From the NCBI GenBank assembly GCA_019155185.1, contig CM032805.1, positions 2,722,239-2,786,238 on the forward strand: a stretch of 64,000 nt of DNA. Direction: 5' to 3'. The notes beneath the pieces were generated by a model, which worked only from the letters and a program-made list of their open reading frames with translations, searched no databases and was not told where the DNA came from. Made by a program: the position numbers and the translations under genes. This DNA comes from Beaufortia kweichowensis (taxonomy: Eukaryota; Chordata; Actinopteri; Cypriniformes; Gastromyzontidae). Positions 12,870 to 24,400 of this stretch are shown piece by piece (position 1 is the first letter of the stretch; the number at the start of each line of letters is the position of its first letter).

Positions 12870-13415
12870 ATGTTTTGGACCATTAGACGTGCTGGAGCAA
12901 GCATTTTATTGTTCTTAATGCTTATTCATCTTGGACAGCTATATCCAAAAAATGATATGACTACCTGTAAGTTTATAATTAGTGACATGAGTCAAGAAAT
13001 GTGAAACTATGTAAATATTCATTTACATTATATTTTAAATGTATTTTACATTTTGTCATATTTTCATAGTTGGATGTGAAGAATGTAAACTGAAGGAGAA
13101 CAAAATTTTCTCAAAGCCTGGGTATCCTGTCTATCAGTGTATGGGATGCTGTTTTTCTAGGGCTTACCCCACACCCTTAAGGTCCAAAAAAACCATGCTC
13201 GTCCCAAAAAATATCACGTCAGAGGCTACATGCTGTGTAGCCAACAAATTTGAAACGGTAAAATAAAAACTGCCATATACGTTTTCTAATATGATACTTT
13301 ATGATACTTTATTTATTAATATTGTTTCTATTTCCTGTAGGTACGTGTCAACGATGTCAGACTACTGAACCACACAGACTGTCACTGCAGTACCTGTTAC
13401 CATCATAAGTTTTAA
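12870..13415 (+). CDS. cga: Glycoprotein hormone alpha chain (gonadotropin/TSH alpha subunit)
   Basis: Coding exons 12870-12966, 13070-13257 and 13341-13415 join to 360 nt (119 residues plus stop). This common alpha chain pairs non-covalently with the FSH, LH and TSH beta chains and is secreted by pituitary gonadotropes and thyrotropes. Residues 1 to about 24 form a signal peptide (core ASILLFLMLIHLG). The mature chain has ten cysteines in the cystine-knot spacing: CEEC, QCMGCC, ATCCV and CHCSTC. It also has the hallmark block CCFSRAYPTPLRSKKTMLVP and two N-glycosylation sites (NIT, NHT). The segment after ATCCVA (NKFETVRVNDVRLL) and the C-terminus (CYHHKF) differ from the commoner CYYHKS ending. 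A non-coding first exon lies upstream at about 12650-12703. Confidence 0.97.
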
Positions 13416-13781
13416 AGACACTCTATGACATTCTTGACTGACATCGGGTTCAGCTCTAGTTATACTGTATTCTCTTGTTTGTACAATTGCATATTATCAG
13501 TATGTAAATCATACTATAGTGTACGTAATGTTTAAACCTATAATGAGAATGTTTATTTCATTACAGTAGTTCTGTTATGTTTATTATACTTTAAAAATAC
13601 ACATTTAGATTTCTGTGTTTATGTATTCTCACTATTGCTTATATCTGTGCCATACATCTATGAAGGCCTTCAGGCATTTCAAATGTAAGGCTTGTCAAAC
13701 ATTTTTATTTCACTTTACATAAAATGCTATTGTTGTTATTTTATATGTGCAATGCTTTAAACCACTTTACAACCCATCCAA

Positions 13782-13787
13782 AATAAA
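13782..13787 (+). terminator. cga: Polyadenylation signal of cga
   Basis: A canonical AATAAA lies 367 nt after the cga stop codon. It is the first such hexamer downstream on this strand and gives a 3' UTR of about 385 nt. Confidence 0.7.
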
Positions 13788-14464
13788 ACTGCATATTGCA
13801 CAGGCCTGGTTCCAAAAGCATATGACGGAGTGCTTCTCAAACAAGTGAGACTATGATATGTGAAAACAACCTGAATATATCACCAAACAAAGCTATTGTA
13901 AAGTCTTTTACATAGCACCAAAAACAACTTGCTTCTGCTGGGTTTCAGAACACATTTGAAGGGTAAGTTTATTCAAACTCCTGGAAGAAATTCAGAGTTT
14001 ACCTGTACTCACACCCATATAAAAATATATGGGTATATTTAAAATATATTATATAAAATATATAATAAAAATATATTTTTATTATTCTCATGTTAGGTAA
14101 AGCAAGTCAAATCTGGCCTAAAATAAGTATTCAGTGGATACTTACAACTTGGACAGAAGACTCCTCCGTGGGTAGCTCTGACTCAAACACTCTTTTTACC
14201 AAAATAATTCACAAAAATGTTTTTTTTTATATATTTTCTAATTTGTTGAGAAATTGGTGGGTTTTTGTTAAATGTAAGCCAAAATCATTACAATTAAAAG
14301 AACTAAAGACTTAAACTACTTCAGTCTGCGTTCATTGGATTTATTTAATACACGAGTTTCAAAATTTGAGTTGAATTACTAAAATAAATAAAAAACACAC
14401 ACATTGAAGAGAAAATACGTTTTACCCCATATATATATATTTTGTGGTAGTAAGCTGTATTTCT

Positions 14465-14740
14465 CAGCATGAAGCACACCATTAATCCTGACCAAATCTC
14501 CAGCCCCACACTTGCAAGGAACCTCCACCACGCCTCACTGTTGCCTGCAGACACTCACGGTACCACACACCAGCTCTTCAACAAACAAACTGCTTTCTGC
14601 TACAGCAAAATGTTTCAAAGCACCAGCTGCCATTTCTCTGCACCCAAGTCCCTAGGTTTTTGTGAGTCGCTTAGCCTTGTTATGGTTATTGTTCTGCAAT
14701 TATTCCATGAAGACAACATCTCGCCCGTCTTCCATAACTT
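14465..14740 (-). mobile_element. Tc1/mariner transposon fragment, minus orientation
   Basis: The plus strand reads as the reverse complement of the transposase region found in many fish Tc1-like elements, for example 'cttgcaaggaacctccacca' and 'actgttgcctgcagacactc'. It is a partial copy without recognisable ends. The 143-codon plus-strand frame over it is an antisense shadow. Confidence 0.55.
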
Positions 14741-14863
14741 CACCGTAGTTCAACCTCACCTAGTTTTAAAACCTCTACACAGCTGTTTCAGTTTCAGCCT
14801 ACATATAAAATTGATGATCAGTACATGTAAATATATACACATACATATTTACATATACAGTAC

Positions 14864-15990
14864 ATGCACGAAGAACGCACTGGTGAGCTCAGCAACATAA
14901 AAAGGCCTGGACATCCACGGAAGACAACAGTGGTGGATGATCGCAGGATCCTCTCTATGGTAAAGAAAAACCCATTCACAACATCCAGACAAGTAAAGGA
15001 CACTCTCCAGGAGGTAGGCGTATCATTGTCAAAGTCTGCAATTAAGAGAAGACTTTACGATACTTGACTTTACAAATATAGAGGGTTCACCACAAGGTGC
15101 AAACCATTTATAAGCCTCAAATAGAAAAGCCAGATTAGACTTTGCTAAATAACATGTAAAAAGCCAGACCAGTTCTGGAAAAGCATCCTTTGGACAGATG
15201 AAACTAAGATTAACCTGTACCAGAATGATGGAAAGTAAAAAGTGTGGAGAAGGTTTGGAACAGCTTATGATCCAAAGCACACAACATCATCTGTAAAACA
15301 TGGTGGAGGCAGTGTGATGGCATGGGCATGCATGGCTTCCAGTGGCACTGGGTCACCGGTGTTTATTGATGATGTGACAGAAGACAGAAGTAGCCGGATG
15401 AATTCTGCAGTGTTTGGAGATATACTGTCAGCCCAGATTCAGCCAAATGCAGCAAACTTGATTGGACGGCGCTTCACAGTACAGATGGACAATGATCCAA
15501 AACACACTGCAAAAGCAACCCAGGACTATTTGAAGGAAAAGAAGTGGAATATTCTGCAATGGCAGAGTCAATCACCTGATCTCAACCCAATTGAGCATGC
15601 ATTTGCTGAAGGCAAAACTAAAGGCAGCAAGACCCACAAACAAGGAACAACTAAAGACAGCTGCAGTTAGAGCCTGGCAAATCATCAGAAATGAGGAAAC
15701 CCAGTCTTTGGTAATGTTCATGGGTTCCAGACTTCAGGCAGTCATTGCCAGTAAAGAATTCTCAACAAAGTATTAAAAATGAACATTTTATTTATGATTA
15801 TATTCATTTGTCCAATTACATTTGAGCCCCTGAAAAGGAGGGACTGTGTATGAAAATGGTTGCAGTTTCTAAAATGTGTACTTGATATTTATGTTTAACC
15901 CCTTGAATTGGGGTTTTGGATTGTTTTGTTTTAATTTTATTCTAGTGGCATACAGAGCCTGTGTCCAAATATATATGGACCTAACTGTAC
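14864..15990 (+). pseudogene. Broken Tc1-like transposase (DDE family)
   Basis: A Tc1/mariner transposase is spread over several frames. An N-terminal helix-turn-helix part is at about 14864-15067 (GHPRKTTVVDDRR, TTSRQVKDTL). The catalytic core is at about 15170-15630, with the acidic residues still visible in the contexts LWTDETK, QMDNDPKH and NPIEHAF. The C-terminal part is at 15591-15776. Stop codons and shifts interrupt it near 15067, 15123, 15147, 15238 and 15610, so no intact enzyme is encoded. The right terminal sequence seems to end near 15990 ('atggacctaactgtac'). It sits between cga and fcf1 and abuts an oppositely oriented Tc1 fragment. Confidence 0.85.
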
Positions 15991-16333
15991 ATAATGTGTA
16001 TTCATTTATTCTTTTTTACATATGTATTTAGAGTTTGGGAAGTGATGACGCACACTTTATATGCTATAATCATATTAAAGCATGTTCAAATTTGACCACT
16101 AGATGTTTAACTTCTCAGGCTCCTTCTGGGCACTTTGGCCATTACCCACTAGAGTCATAATGGTATGCCAAAGCACACATCACAAATTCAGAGAAAATTT
16201 AAAATAGCTGATGCCCAAAATGGCAAATGCAAACTAACATTATTAGCATACCATCTTAATCCAACTTTGACCCATTGGCTAAGGGTGTCACAATGCGCTA
16301 ATATTAGACTTACACATTTTTCATACCAAAGCT

Positions 16334-16395
16334 TTTATTGTGGCATAATTAACAAAATGTATTTAATTCAAACATCTCAAACCAAAACTTTTATT
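16334..16395 (-). terminator. fcf1: Duplicated polyadenylation signals of fcf1
   Basis: On the minus strand AATAAA occurs at 16395-16390 and again at 16339-16334, each within a copy of a roughly 56-bp direct repeat ('cttttattgtggc' on the plus strand). They lie about 125 and 180 nt past the fcf1 stop codon. Either could set the mRNA end. Confidence 0.6.
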
Positions 16396-16518
16396 GTGGC
16401 GTAATGAACAAATGTATTTCATACAAATATCATATTAACATTTTATATAGTTACAAGACATTTTATATGTTCTATCAATATTCATAATCAAAACAAAAAA
16501 TGACTAATATTCATTGTA

Positions 16519-19500
16519 CTAAAACCTTGGTGCACCATAATCATCTGGCATTCTCTCAATGTTATACCTGTCAAATACAAAAAAGGTTATGTGGTTAATT
16601 TGTTTTTAAAAATGATGCTGAGACAGTTATGTTTAGACAATATGGATCTACACTACCATTCAAGTTTAGGGTCACTTACTATTTTTGCACATTTTAGAAT
16701 AATAGCAAACTCATTCAAATTCTGTGTCAGATATGACTAAGGAAAAGCAGAATACCTTAAAACTATGTTATATTTTAGATTCCTTATACTTTCCCTAGAA
16801 TTAGTAGAAAATGTACTCTTGTCATTGCATCAGTCAGCTGTTGTGATCTCACCTTGAGATGCTTAGTAATCAGTATTAAAGGATATTGAAGCATACATTA
16901 CATAGACCAAAGTATTGGGACACCTCACCATTACACCAACAGCGACCTTAATGTCACTGTATTCTAAATATGCAAATTAATATGGAGTTGGTCTGTTGTA
17001 GCTATAACAACTTCCACTCTTGTGGGAATGATTTCCACAAAAAGGTAGGATGTTTCTGTGCCAATTTAGCCTATTCCGAGTTATTCCCAGTTATCTTAGA
17101 GCAAAATAGACCTTAAGTACCTGTGATTTGAAATGTACATTATTGGGACTCCTGGGATCTTTCGAATCCTCCTTTTCAGGTCCCTGTCCACAGTGGCCAC
17201 AATGTAACACTTATGCTATTAGAGAAACAAGAAATTATTAAGTCAAAATGTAAAGCAAATAAATAATCTACTGAAAAATCCTAAACTCTCGTACCTGTGT
17301 TACTCTTTGGACTAAGCAGTCATCGGCATATGTTCCTTTGTGAGAGCAGGGTAAGCGATCAAAGCGGGGATCTTTGGCTATCCTGCACAGAACATTCAAA
17401 TTACTTAAAAAACAGGGCAAACTATTTGTGTTGTGAAATGTATGCACTTTACAATGGTTAAATCTGACAAATATAAATACTGACGTTTAGATTTTTTCCA
17501 CATTTAAAAATAGTAGAACATTCACCAAAACCGTAAAATAACACATTTGAAACTGTGGGAATTATATTGTGACTAAAAGCATTCAAAAACATCTAACAAA
17601 AGAAATTAATATGTTGGCACAATCATATTTTTGTCTACAAAAGTAATTTAAAAATATACACCTTCCAATTAAAAAAATTGTAAAAATCATGAGAAACATT
17701 TTTGTCAGTTGTGTCTAAACCTTTGACTGGTACTGTATATTTAGAGCATTGTCATCTATTTACTGTAATAATATCTAAAGTAAACTTTCCTAATGTCTCT
17801 ATACCAGATTATTTTAAAGCATGAGATACTAATGTACTAATGTTATTTGATGCAAGTGTCACATTACCGCAAAGCCACTCGATACTTCATCCCTAGTTTC
17901 TCAAGCTCAGCCATCACACAGTCTGTTATGCAAGGAATGCCTGAACAAATCAATCATGTTATAATAAAAAGGTTTAACAAAAGTTTAAACAATACAGGTA
18001 ATACAATAACAATAAAGTAATATTAAGTAATAAAGTGATACAGATTTCTAAATTAGCATAGATAACTATTAGGTCTGTCAATGTAATGTGTTAATTTTCT
18101 TATGTGTTAATTATGACAAAAAGCACACTACAATAATAATGCATTTAACAAACCAATATTAGCATATCAGTTTCTAAAGTGAAGTTTGTTTTAAAAACAA
18201 CAACACATAGTTGATATTGTGAGTTTTAAAGATTTTAAAGACGATATTAATGTTTTTTGCCCACAAAAATATTCCCAAACAAATCCAGCAGGTGAAACGT
18301 CATGTATTCAGGTCTTACCTTAAAATTTTATTTTATAGTCCTTATTAATGTTTTTTTTTTTTACTTCTGTGTGTTCATGGTCTTCGTAGCATAATTGTAC
18401 CCAGGTGTTTTTTGTTTCTGTTGATTTTCATGTGTATAAATACCACAGGATTTAGGGTTGATTTTAATCCATGAACACTATTTAGCGGGACTAAATTAGC
18501 TCTTGTTGTGGGCAGGGACCAGCTTTTGTTTCCCATTGCCCAGTTCCCCTGCTCCTCAGTCCTTTTAATTGATTGACAGCCATAATAATTATTTATATAT
18601 CTATTTGTAAAAAGCAAAGTGTTAAAGACTTTTGAATGTTAATACTGGGTTTTGATACCTATCCATACCACACCATACACACACACACCAACCATTTTGC
18701 ATGACTCTTTGCAAAAAAAGCTGAAAAACAACAAAGGCACTTACATTTAGCATAAAGGCAATCCATCATTGACTGAACAACATCTAATTTGGCCTTAATT
18801 GAGAAGTTGATGAAGTTGGTATCAACAAGGATATGATACGGAGGTCCAAGCTGAGTATTGTACTGGAAGAACAGGCATGATGGATACTTTGCTCTAGAAA
18901 AAATATAATAATTAGTGAGTTAAGACATTGAGAAACAGAAATGTTTAAATTACCCATACTTCAATACAAATAAAAATAAAAACACTTTTTGTCTGTATCT
19001 GTAGTACAAAGTATTGAGTAAATTCACTACTGCTGCACTGCATCTGATTGACATGTGGCTGATTTTAAATCTATACATAAAATGAGTATTTGTGTTTTTT
19101 GTGCTTTGTGAAGAACGCTTGTAGCAATGCTGCTCTGTGTTTAAATTCAGACAAAACATGACTGGATACAACTGGATTGCATTTGTTCTATTGTTTGTAA
19201 CTTGCCTCTCTTTATTGACTCACAATGTTTACAATCCATTGTTGTTTTAACATTCTTTAAATTTAACATAAGGAGTGTGTTTAATAGCATATTTGTTCAA
19301 TTGCTTAATATAGCTCCCGACCAACAATCAAGATTAAATTAAGATTAAAATTGTAAAAAGTTTTTTTCATCGTAACAGAAGAAACAACTCAAAACTACTT
19401 CATGACTATATAATCAACACATTATTAAAAATTGTAAATGGTCCACTTATATCTGTGTAAACTAACAATAACTAAATAAGGCACACTACACAGAACACTG

Positions 19501-20565
19501 GATCTACTTGATTTTAACAAACCAAATGGCAAATCTGCTTAAAGATGTTTGTGATATAAGAGAGTGAGAATTCAGACTTACACTTCTTGCTCTTTAATGG
19601 CAGAGGGATCTTTTTTCTTCTTTTTTTGTATTTTTGCCCTGTCCTTTTCCTTTCTAATGAAAATGATGGACAAAAAATAAATCTTTCCGTTAGGATATAA
19701 AAAAAACAACAACATTGTGAAAATGTGAAAGTTACCATTTTAGTCTTGAATGTAATCAGATATACTTGCTCTGATCTCTTTTTTTTAATTAACTTTCCTT
19801 AGTCAACAACCTTGTTAATGCATCATTTGCAGGCAAGCACCAAACCAAGAACAAAACCTCTGGCCCTATATCTTTATAACAAAGCTTGGTACATTTAATG
19901 AGGCGATGCATGAAAATTAGTCTAAAAGAATAAAAAAAAATGATCAGATAGTTTGTAGACAAACTTTATGTTGGCTTGACAAAGTCATGAATAAATAGGA
20001 TAAGCTAAAATGACAAACTGTTCATTTACATTTATTTTAGATGAGTTGGGCAGTTCACATGGGTAGTGTGTTTTTGGATGACCACGTTCGTCTGCCACCA
20101 CCAAAGATCTTTTTTGAGCCAGGAAAAATCCTGGTCCTTCACATATATAAATCACATACATAAACATATGTCTTGTTGCTACAGAATTGGACTGTTTAAT
20201 ATATGTAACGAATATATGACATTGCCATGGTATTGTCATTTACTTTTTGTGAACAAACTGTACACAACTATTTCTGGGAACTATTTGATTTTCTACATCG
20301 CTTATACTATAACACACACGTCTTGAACGAATAATAACATTGTAAAGGATCGATTATGTTCTTACAGGTAAATGGTAACCGTAATACTCACAGCCTTTGG
20401 TCCTTTAAACTTATCATTCTTTTCATCGTAGCAAATTTCTGCTTCTTCTGCTTCCCCTATTTCACATAAAAATACAGAGAGACAACAAACAAATTATCAC
20501 AGTCAACCAACCGGTAATCTATCTATTTTTCAAGCATGCTTCAATATTATTTTGTATTTTACCAT
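16519..20565 (-). CDS. fcf1: FCF1 rRNA-processing protein (PIN domain)
   Basis: Eight minus-strand exons join to 594 nt (197 residues plus stop): 20563-20565, 20392-20456, 19582-19653, 18745-18893, 17868-17940, 17295-17382, 17121-17215 and 16519-16567. The first coding exon holds only the ATG. The length equals the human protein to within one residue. FCF1 is a nucleolar component of the small-subunit processome, needed for early pre-18S cleavages. A lysine-rich N-terminus (KQKKQKFATMKRM, KKKKKDPSA) leads into the PIN fold, visible as YHILVDTNFINFSIKAKLD, ITDCVMAELEKLG, GTYADDCLVQRV and IVATVDRDLKRRI. The acidic residues of the PIN pocket are present. The end MPDDYGAPRF is typical of the family. 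All junctions are consensus, with no disabling change. It is head to head with arel1. Confidence 0.97.
16650..17045. repeat. DNA-transposon end fragments in the last fcf1 intron
   Basis: At about 16650-16680 'acactaccattcaagtttag' resembles the terminal sequence of a Tc1-like element. At about 16900-17045 'accaaagtattgggacacct' and 'atggagttggtctgttgtag' match another DNA element common in fish genomes. Both appear to be truncated copies without matching partners in this intron. Confidence 0.5.
17695..17740 (-). repeat. Tc1-like terminal fragment
   Basis: The reverse complement begins 'tacagtaccagtcaaaggtt', a terminal motif of a second Tc1-like family. It lies in the fcf1 intron between exons 17295-17382 and 17868-17940. 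It cannot pair with the 16650 fragment because two fcf1 exons lie between them. Confidence 0.45.
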
Positions 20566-21347
20566 GGCAGTTAATATGTTTGAGTTTCTTTAATAAACCC
20601 TCGTGTGCTTCTCACTCTGCGACAGAAAGCGTTTCCCTACGTCATCATCCTACGACGCATTCCTCGTTTTACATATGCTGCGTCATTTCCTGCCGATGTA
20701 TGGGGTCTTGCGGTATTTTCTGTTATCATTCGATGAAAGCAAGGTGAAAATGTGACAAATTAACATTGCTGGCGTTTTCTAAATATGAAATATTTAGTTA
20801 ATATATAATCGGTCGTTTAGGAGTATTGCTTTATTTTGAATTCACTGTATATAAGCGCCGTGTGTGGGTACTTTATATTTGTTATTGTGTGATTATTCTG
20901 CATCAGACGATCTTTCGAACTCACGTTTAAACATCTGTAGCTTTGAATTGCTTTTTAATATGTCAGCACATACTATAGCTTTATTATGGCTCCCTGTTTG
21001 TTTTGCATCGGAAGTGTACCCCAAACAAACAATATTACGTAATGTTAGACTCTGCATTGTCAGCAGAAGAAATTTGTGTTAAAAACGAGGTCCAAGAGGA
21101 CATTATGGCATTGTTGCATTAATTCTTTAACAGCTGTCTGTAACACTTCATTCCTGCAGCTTCAGGGATTTTTGTCAAATGTAGGCAGGTGTGCTCATCT
21201 TCCATGCTTACGGATGTGTTATCATTGACAAGTGCAAAATGATTGAGTCAAGGTAATCCAAAAAGACATGTTCACACCTTTGTTTATGTGCAGTGCATAG
21301 ACAGAAAGATCAAATCTTGATTGTGTGTATCTTATCTATCTCCCCAG
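20566..21347. promoter_or_regulatory. Shared fcf1/arel1 bidirectional promoter region
   Basis: The two genes are transcribed away from each other with 880 bp between start codons. The arel1 exon carrying the start begins at a consensus acceptor (21347|21348), so its first exon must be upstream, probably around 20800-21100. Between 20600 and 20720 there are several CpGs and an ETS-like 'tttcctgccg'. No TATA box is convincingly placed. I infer a housekeeping-type bidirectional promoter. Confidence 0.55.
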
Positions 21348-21359
21348 TACTGGATAAAC

Positions 21360-21446
21360 ATGGTAGATATGCTCAAGACAATTCTGAGTGAGACAGACCC
21401 TAAGATCACAGTTGGAGGTCTGAGTTGAAGGCTGAAGATGATCTGA
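21360..21446 (+). promoter_or_regulatory. arel1: Two short upstream ORFs in the arel1 leader
   Basis: In the same exon as the arel1 start, ATG at 21360 (context aaacATGg, purine at -3 and G at +4) opens a 22-codon ORF ending TGA at 21426-21428. A second minimal ORF, Met-Ile-stop at 21438-21446, has its TGA overlapping the main ATG as TGATG. Such an arrangement can lower or couple translation of the main frame. This is inference from sequence only. Confidence 0.5.
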
Positions 21447-24400
21447 TGGACAGCCGCTTTTTGCTGATCTTTATCCTTTCGTCGGTTTTGTGGGTTTTCT
21501 TCTGGGAAGTGAGCTGGAAAAAAAGCAAGGAAAGTCAGCTTGAAGGATGGCTTCAGGGGCACAGCCTCTCTGAATACATGTATCTGTTTGAAGGTCAGTT
21601 TTATGCAATTAAGAAATGTGGTAATGCAGCAGCGTTAAATACAAACAATTTACATTTACAAAATTAGGATTATTTTTTAATTACAAATTTAAAAAAGGAT
21701 AAAAAAAGAAAGTAGTGTGATATTTAGTACAAAAAATGCAGCATGTTGTTGTTTTTGTACAATCACAGGGTCTTTGCAACAGACCTTCTGTCAAGACTTG
21801 TTGTGCTGAATACCCAGATCCACTCTCTAATTTATTATTTTCTATATAGTTGTTGTTATAGTATTTTTATAATTGTTTGAAACTTTAGCAAATGGTGTTA
21901 AATATAACCATTTGAATAAAACAGACAAAGCCTTTAAGACAGTGCATAAGCCTCTGTTTAACGTATATGAGCCCAATAAATAATTAGTCTTTTATAGAAA
22001 AACATTTTTTTTTAATAGTAGCATCTTCAAAAATCGCTGGATCATTTTCCCTTCAAATATTGCAATAGGATAGTCTAGATATTGCTCTCTAAACAGGAAT
22101 TTTCAGGGAACTTTTACTGTTTTACTACATTTCTAAATAAAAAAGTGTCTACACAAGAGTTTATAGAAATGATTTGATTAATTGAATTATTTCAGAATGT
22201 CTGAGTTCCCGAGTTCTGAGTAAAATTATGATTGCCATGTTTATGCCAACTCACCAGGATTTGGGATACTTCTTGTTGCCCTTTTTTTGCTGTAAATATA
22301 GTGCCTTGCCATAGCATTATCATGGGAGGTATGAAAGTATGTTTGCAATTTAGCATAATTTTCTCCATGGCTAAGCTTTTGCCCATGCCCAGTATACAAC
22401 AACCCTGGTGCTTAAAATGAAATTTTAACCATACTGACAGCCTCCAAAACACCTAAATGTAGTATGAAAGTTTGACACATTATTTAAGATTATTTAAGTT
22501 ATTATTAGTATTTAAGATATCACAGTTGGTGGCACTATGACTGTTTAACTTCCTGTTGGGTGAAGCTAATGGATGTCATTGTAAAAGTTGTTCGGGTTGA
22601 TGGGATCTGTATATGTCCTAATTTTCATATATGTGCATACATGCAGGTGCGATCTGTGCACCAAATTTATATAGCGTGTTACAGGGGGCGCTACAGAACC
22701 CCCCTGCCATGCACACGTCTCACACGTTAGCCTGATGTATTTATTTGTGTTAGTTGTCATAATTGTGTTACAATGTCAATGTTTCTGTGTGTATAGATGT
22801 TCAGTCTCTGGAGGAGCTTAGTTTGAGTGTGCTGTCTCGACTTAAGGAGGTGGTAAAGGAGAAGCGTCGCTGGGGAAAGATCAGTGAGGCACATGTGGAG
22901 CTACTCAGAGACTTTGCTTTCCAGGAGTGGCTTTGTTCTCAGAGCTTGGAGCACTACTATCACACGTGAGTTCACATTTCAATTAAAAAACATACTGCAG
23001 ATTTTTTTTTAAAAATGCCCAGTATTTTGTCCTAACATGTCGGTTTCAAACATTTTCCAAAAGCTAGTCATCTACACTGAAGCATCTGAAAACACTTCTG
23101 CTCTAAAGTGCTATGGTGCTTTGGCATGCTTAATTTGTGTCAGGCATTTATTTACTTTCTGCATCGTGTAATGTTGAATGTAATGAGTTTTTTTTAACTA
23201 ATGGACATAATGAGTTGTTGCTGCCGGTGTTATGAGAGTTTATTACGAAAAGTTATTAATCGTTTCTCCCATTCCCACCACAAAAGCAGGCATTGCACTA
23301 CCAGCATACATGAAGTTCTACCACACCCAAAAATACCCAAAAATTACATCATTATTTTTTTGTGTTCCTTTTTATCATCATTTTGACAAGCCACAAATTA
23401 AAGCAAACAGGCATCATGACAAACTCCCTCTCTAAAGTCCTTATAGATGGCCTTAATTTCTTAAGCAATTTTCCCATGATCTAAGCTAGTACCTAAGAAA
23501 AAACAGTAAGATTATATGATTTTACTATCCATAGCCTCAGACATAATAACATAATCTGTTATGTCTCAAGTAATTGTTTGATTAATTGTTAATTGTAGCT
23601 GTCACATGCCTAAATACAAGTTGCCAACTTATTAGCTAACATCCAAAAACAAAATCTGGATGAATTGAAAATTATTATATAAACTTTTAATGTACCTGAG
23701 ACTGTTATGACATTTGAAAACAAAAGTCATTATCAGAATGGCATGCTTCAACAAATGCGTATTTAACACATATTTAATGAATACAAAAAGTTGTTAGTGT
23801 TTCTTGGGTCCTGTTGAATACATGACACCCCTGGACATGTCTGTTTGCTCAGTAAATATCTTAGAGAAAGACTTGGGAAAAACTATTCCCTTATGTGTAC
23901 TATATAAAATAGCACATGTTCTTTTTATCTTGGCAGTCTGAAGACCCTGGGCTGTGCTAACCTGGATGATCTAGCACAGTTTGACAGCCAGCTTCAACTC
24001 TCTCTGGCTGCTTGGGGCTATTACTACGAAGATTACATTAAACTGTCCACAGGTGTGAGGCTTCTTCAGGCATCCAAGGAAAGCAGAGATCAGGACTACG
24101 AGATTCAACTGGTGCACAGCCTTGCTGAAAGGCGACTGAATGAGAAGTGGTCTTTTGGTAAGTGTCATACTAATAGATTTCATTCACCTTTAATGAAAAT
24201 TAAATAGTATTCCAGATTTAACACCTTTATATTATGTTGGCACAATAAGCATTCGCTCGACCTGCTCCAGTTTGCATAACATACAAGTAGCTTTATTTTC
24301 TGCACCCTTCATCTGGCTCTTACCCACTTATGTGGGGCATACTTTACACATAAAACAGTAATATTAAAGACAGAAGTTTACAGACTTTATACAGGCGAAG

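Noticed and set aside
14469..14900. 143-codon plus-strand ORF
   Set aside because: It is the antisense of a Tc1 transposase fragment and runs into unrelated AT-rich sequence; no protein-like features.
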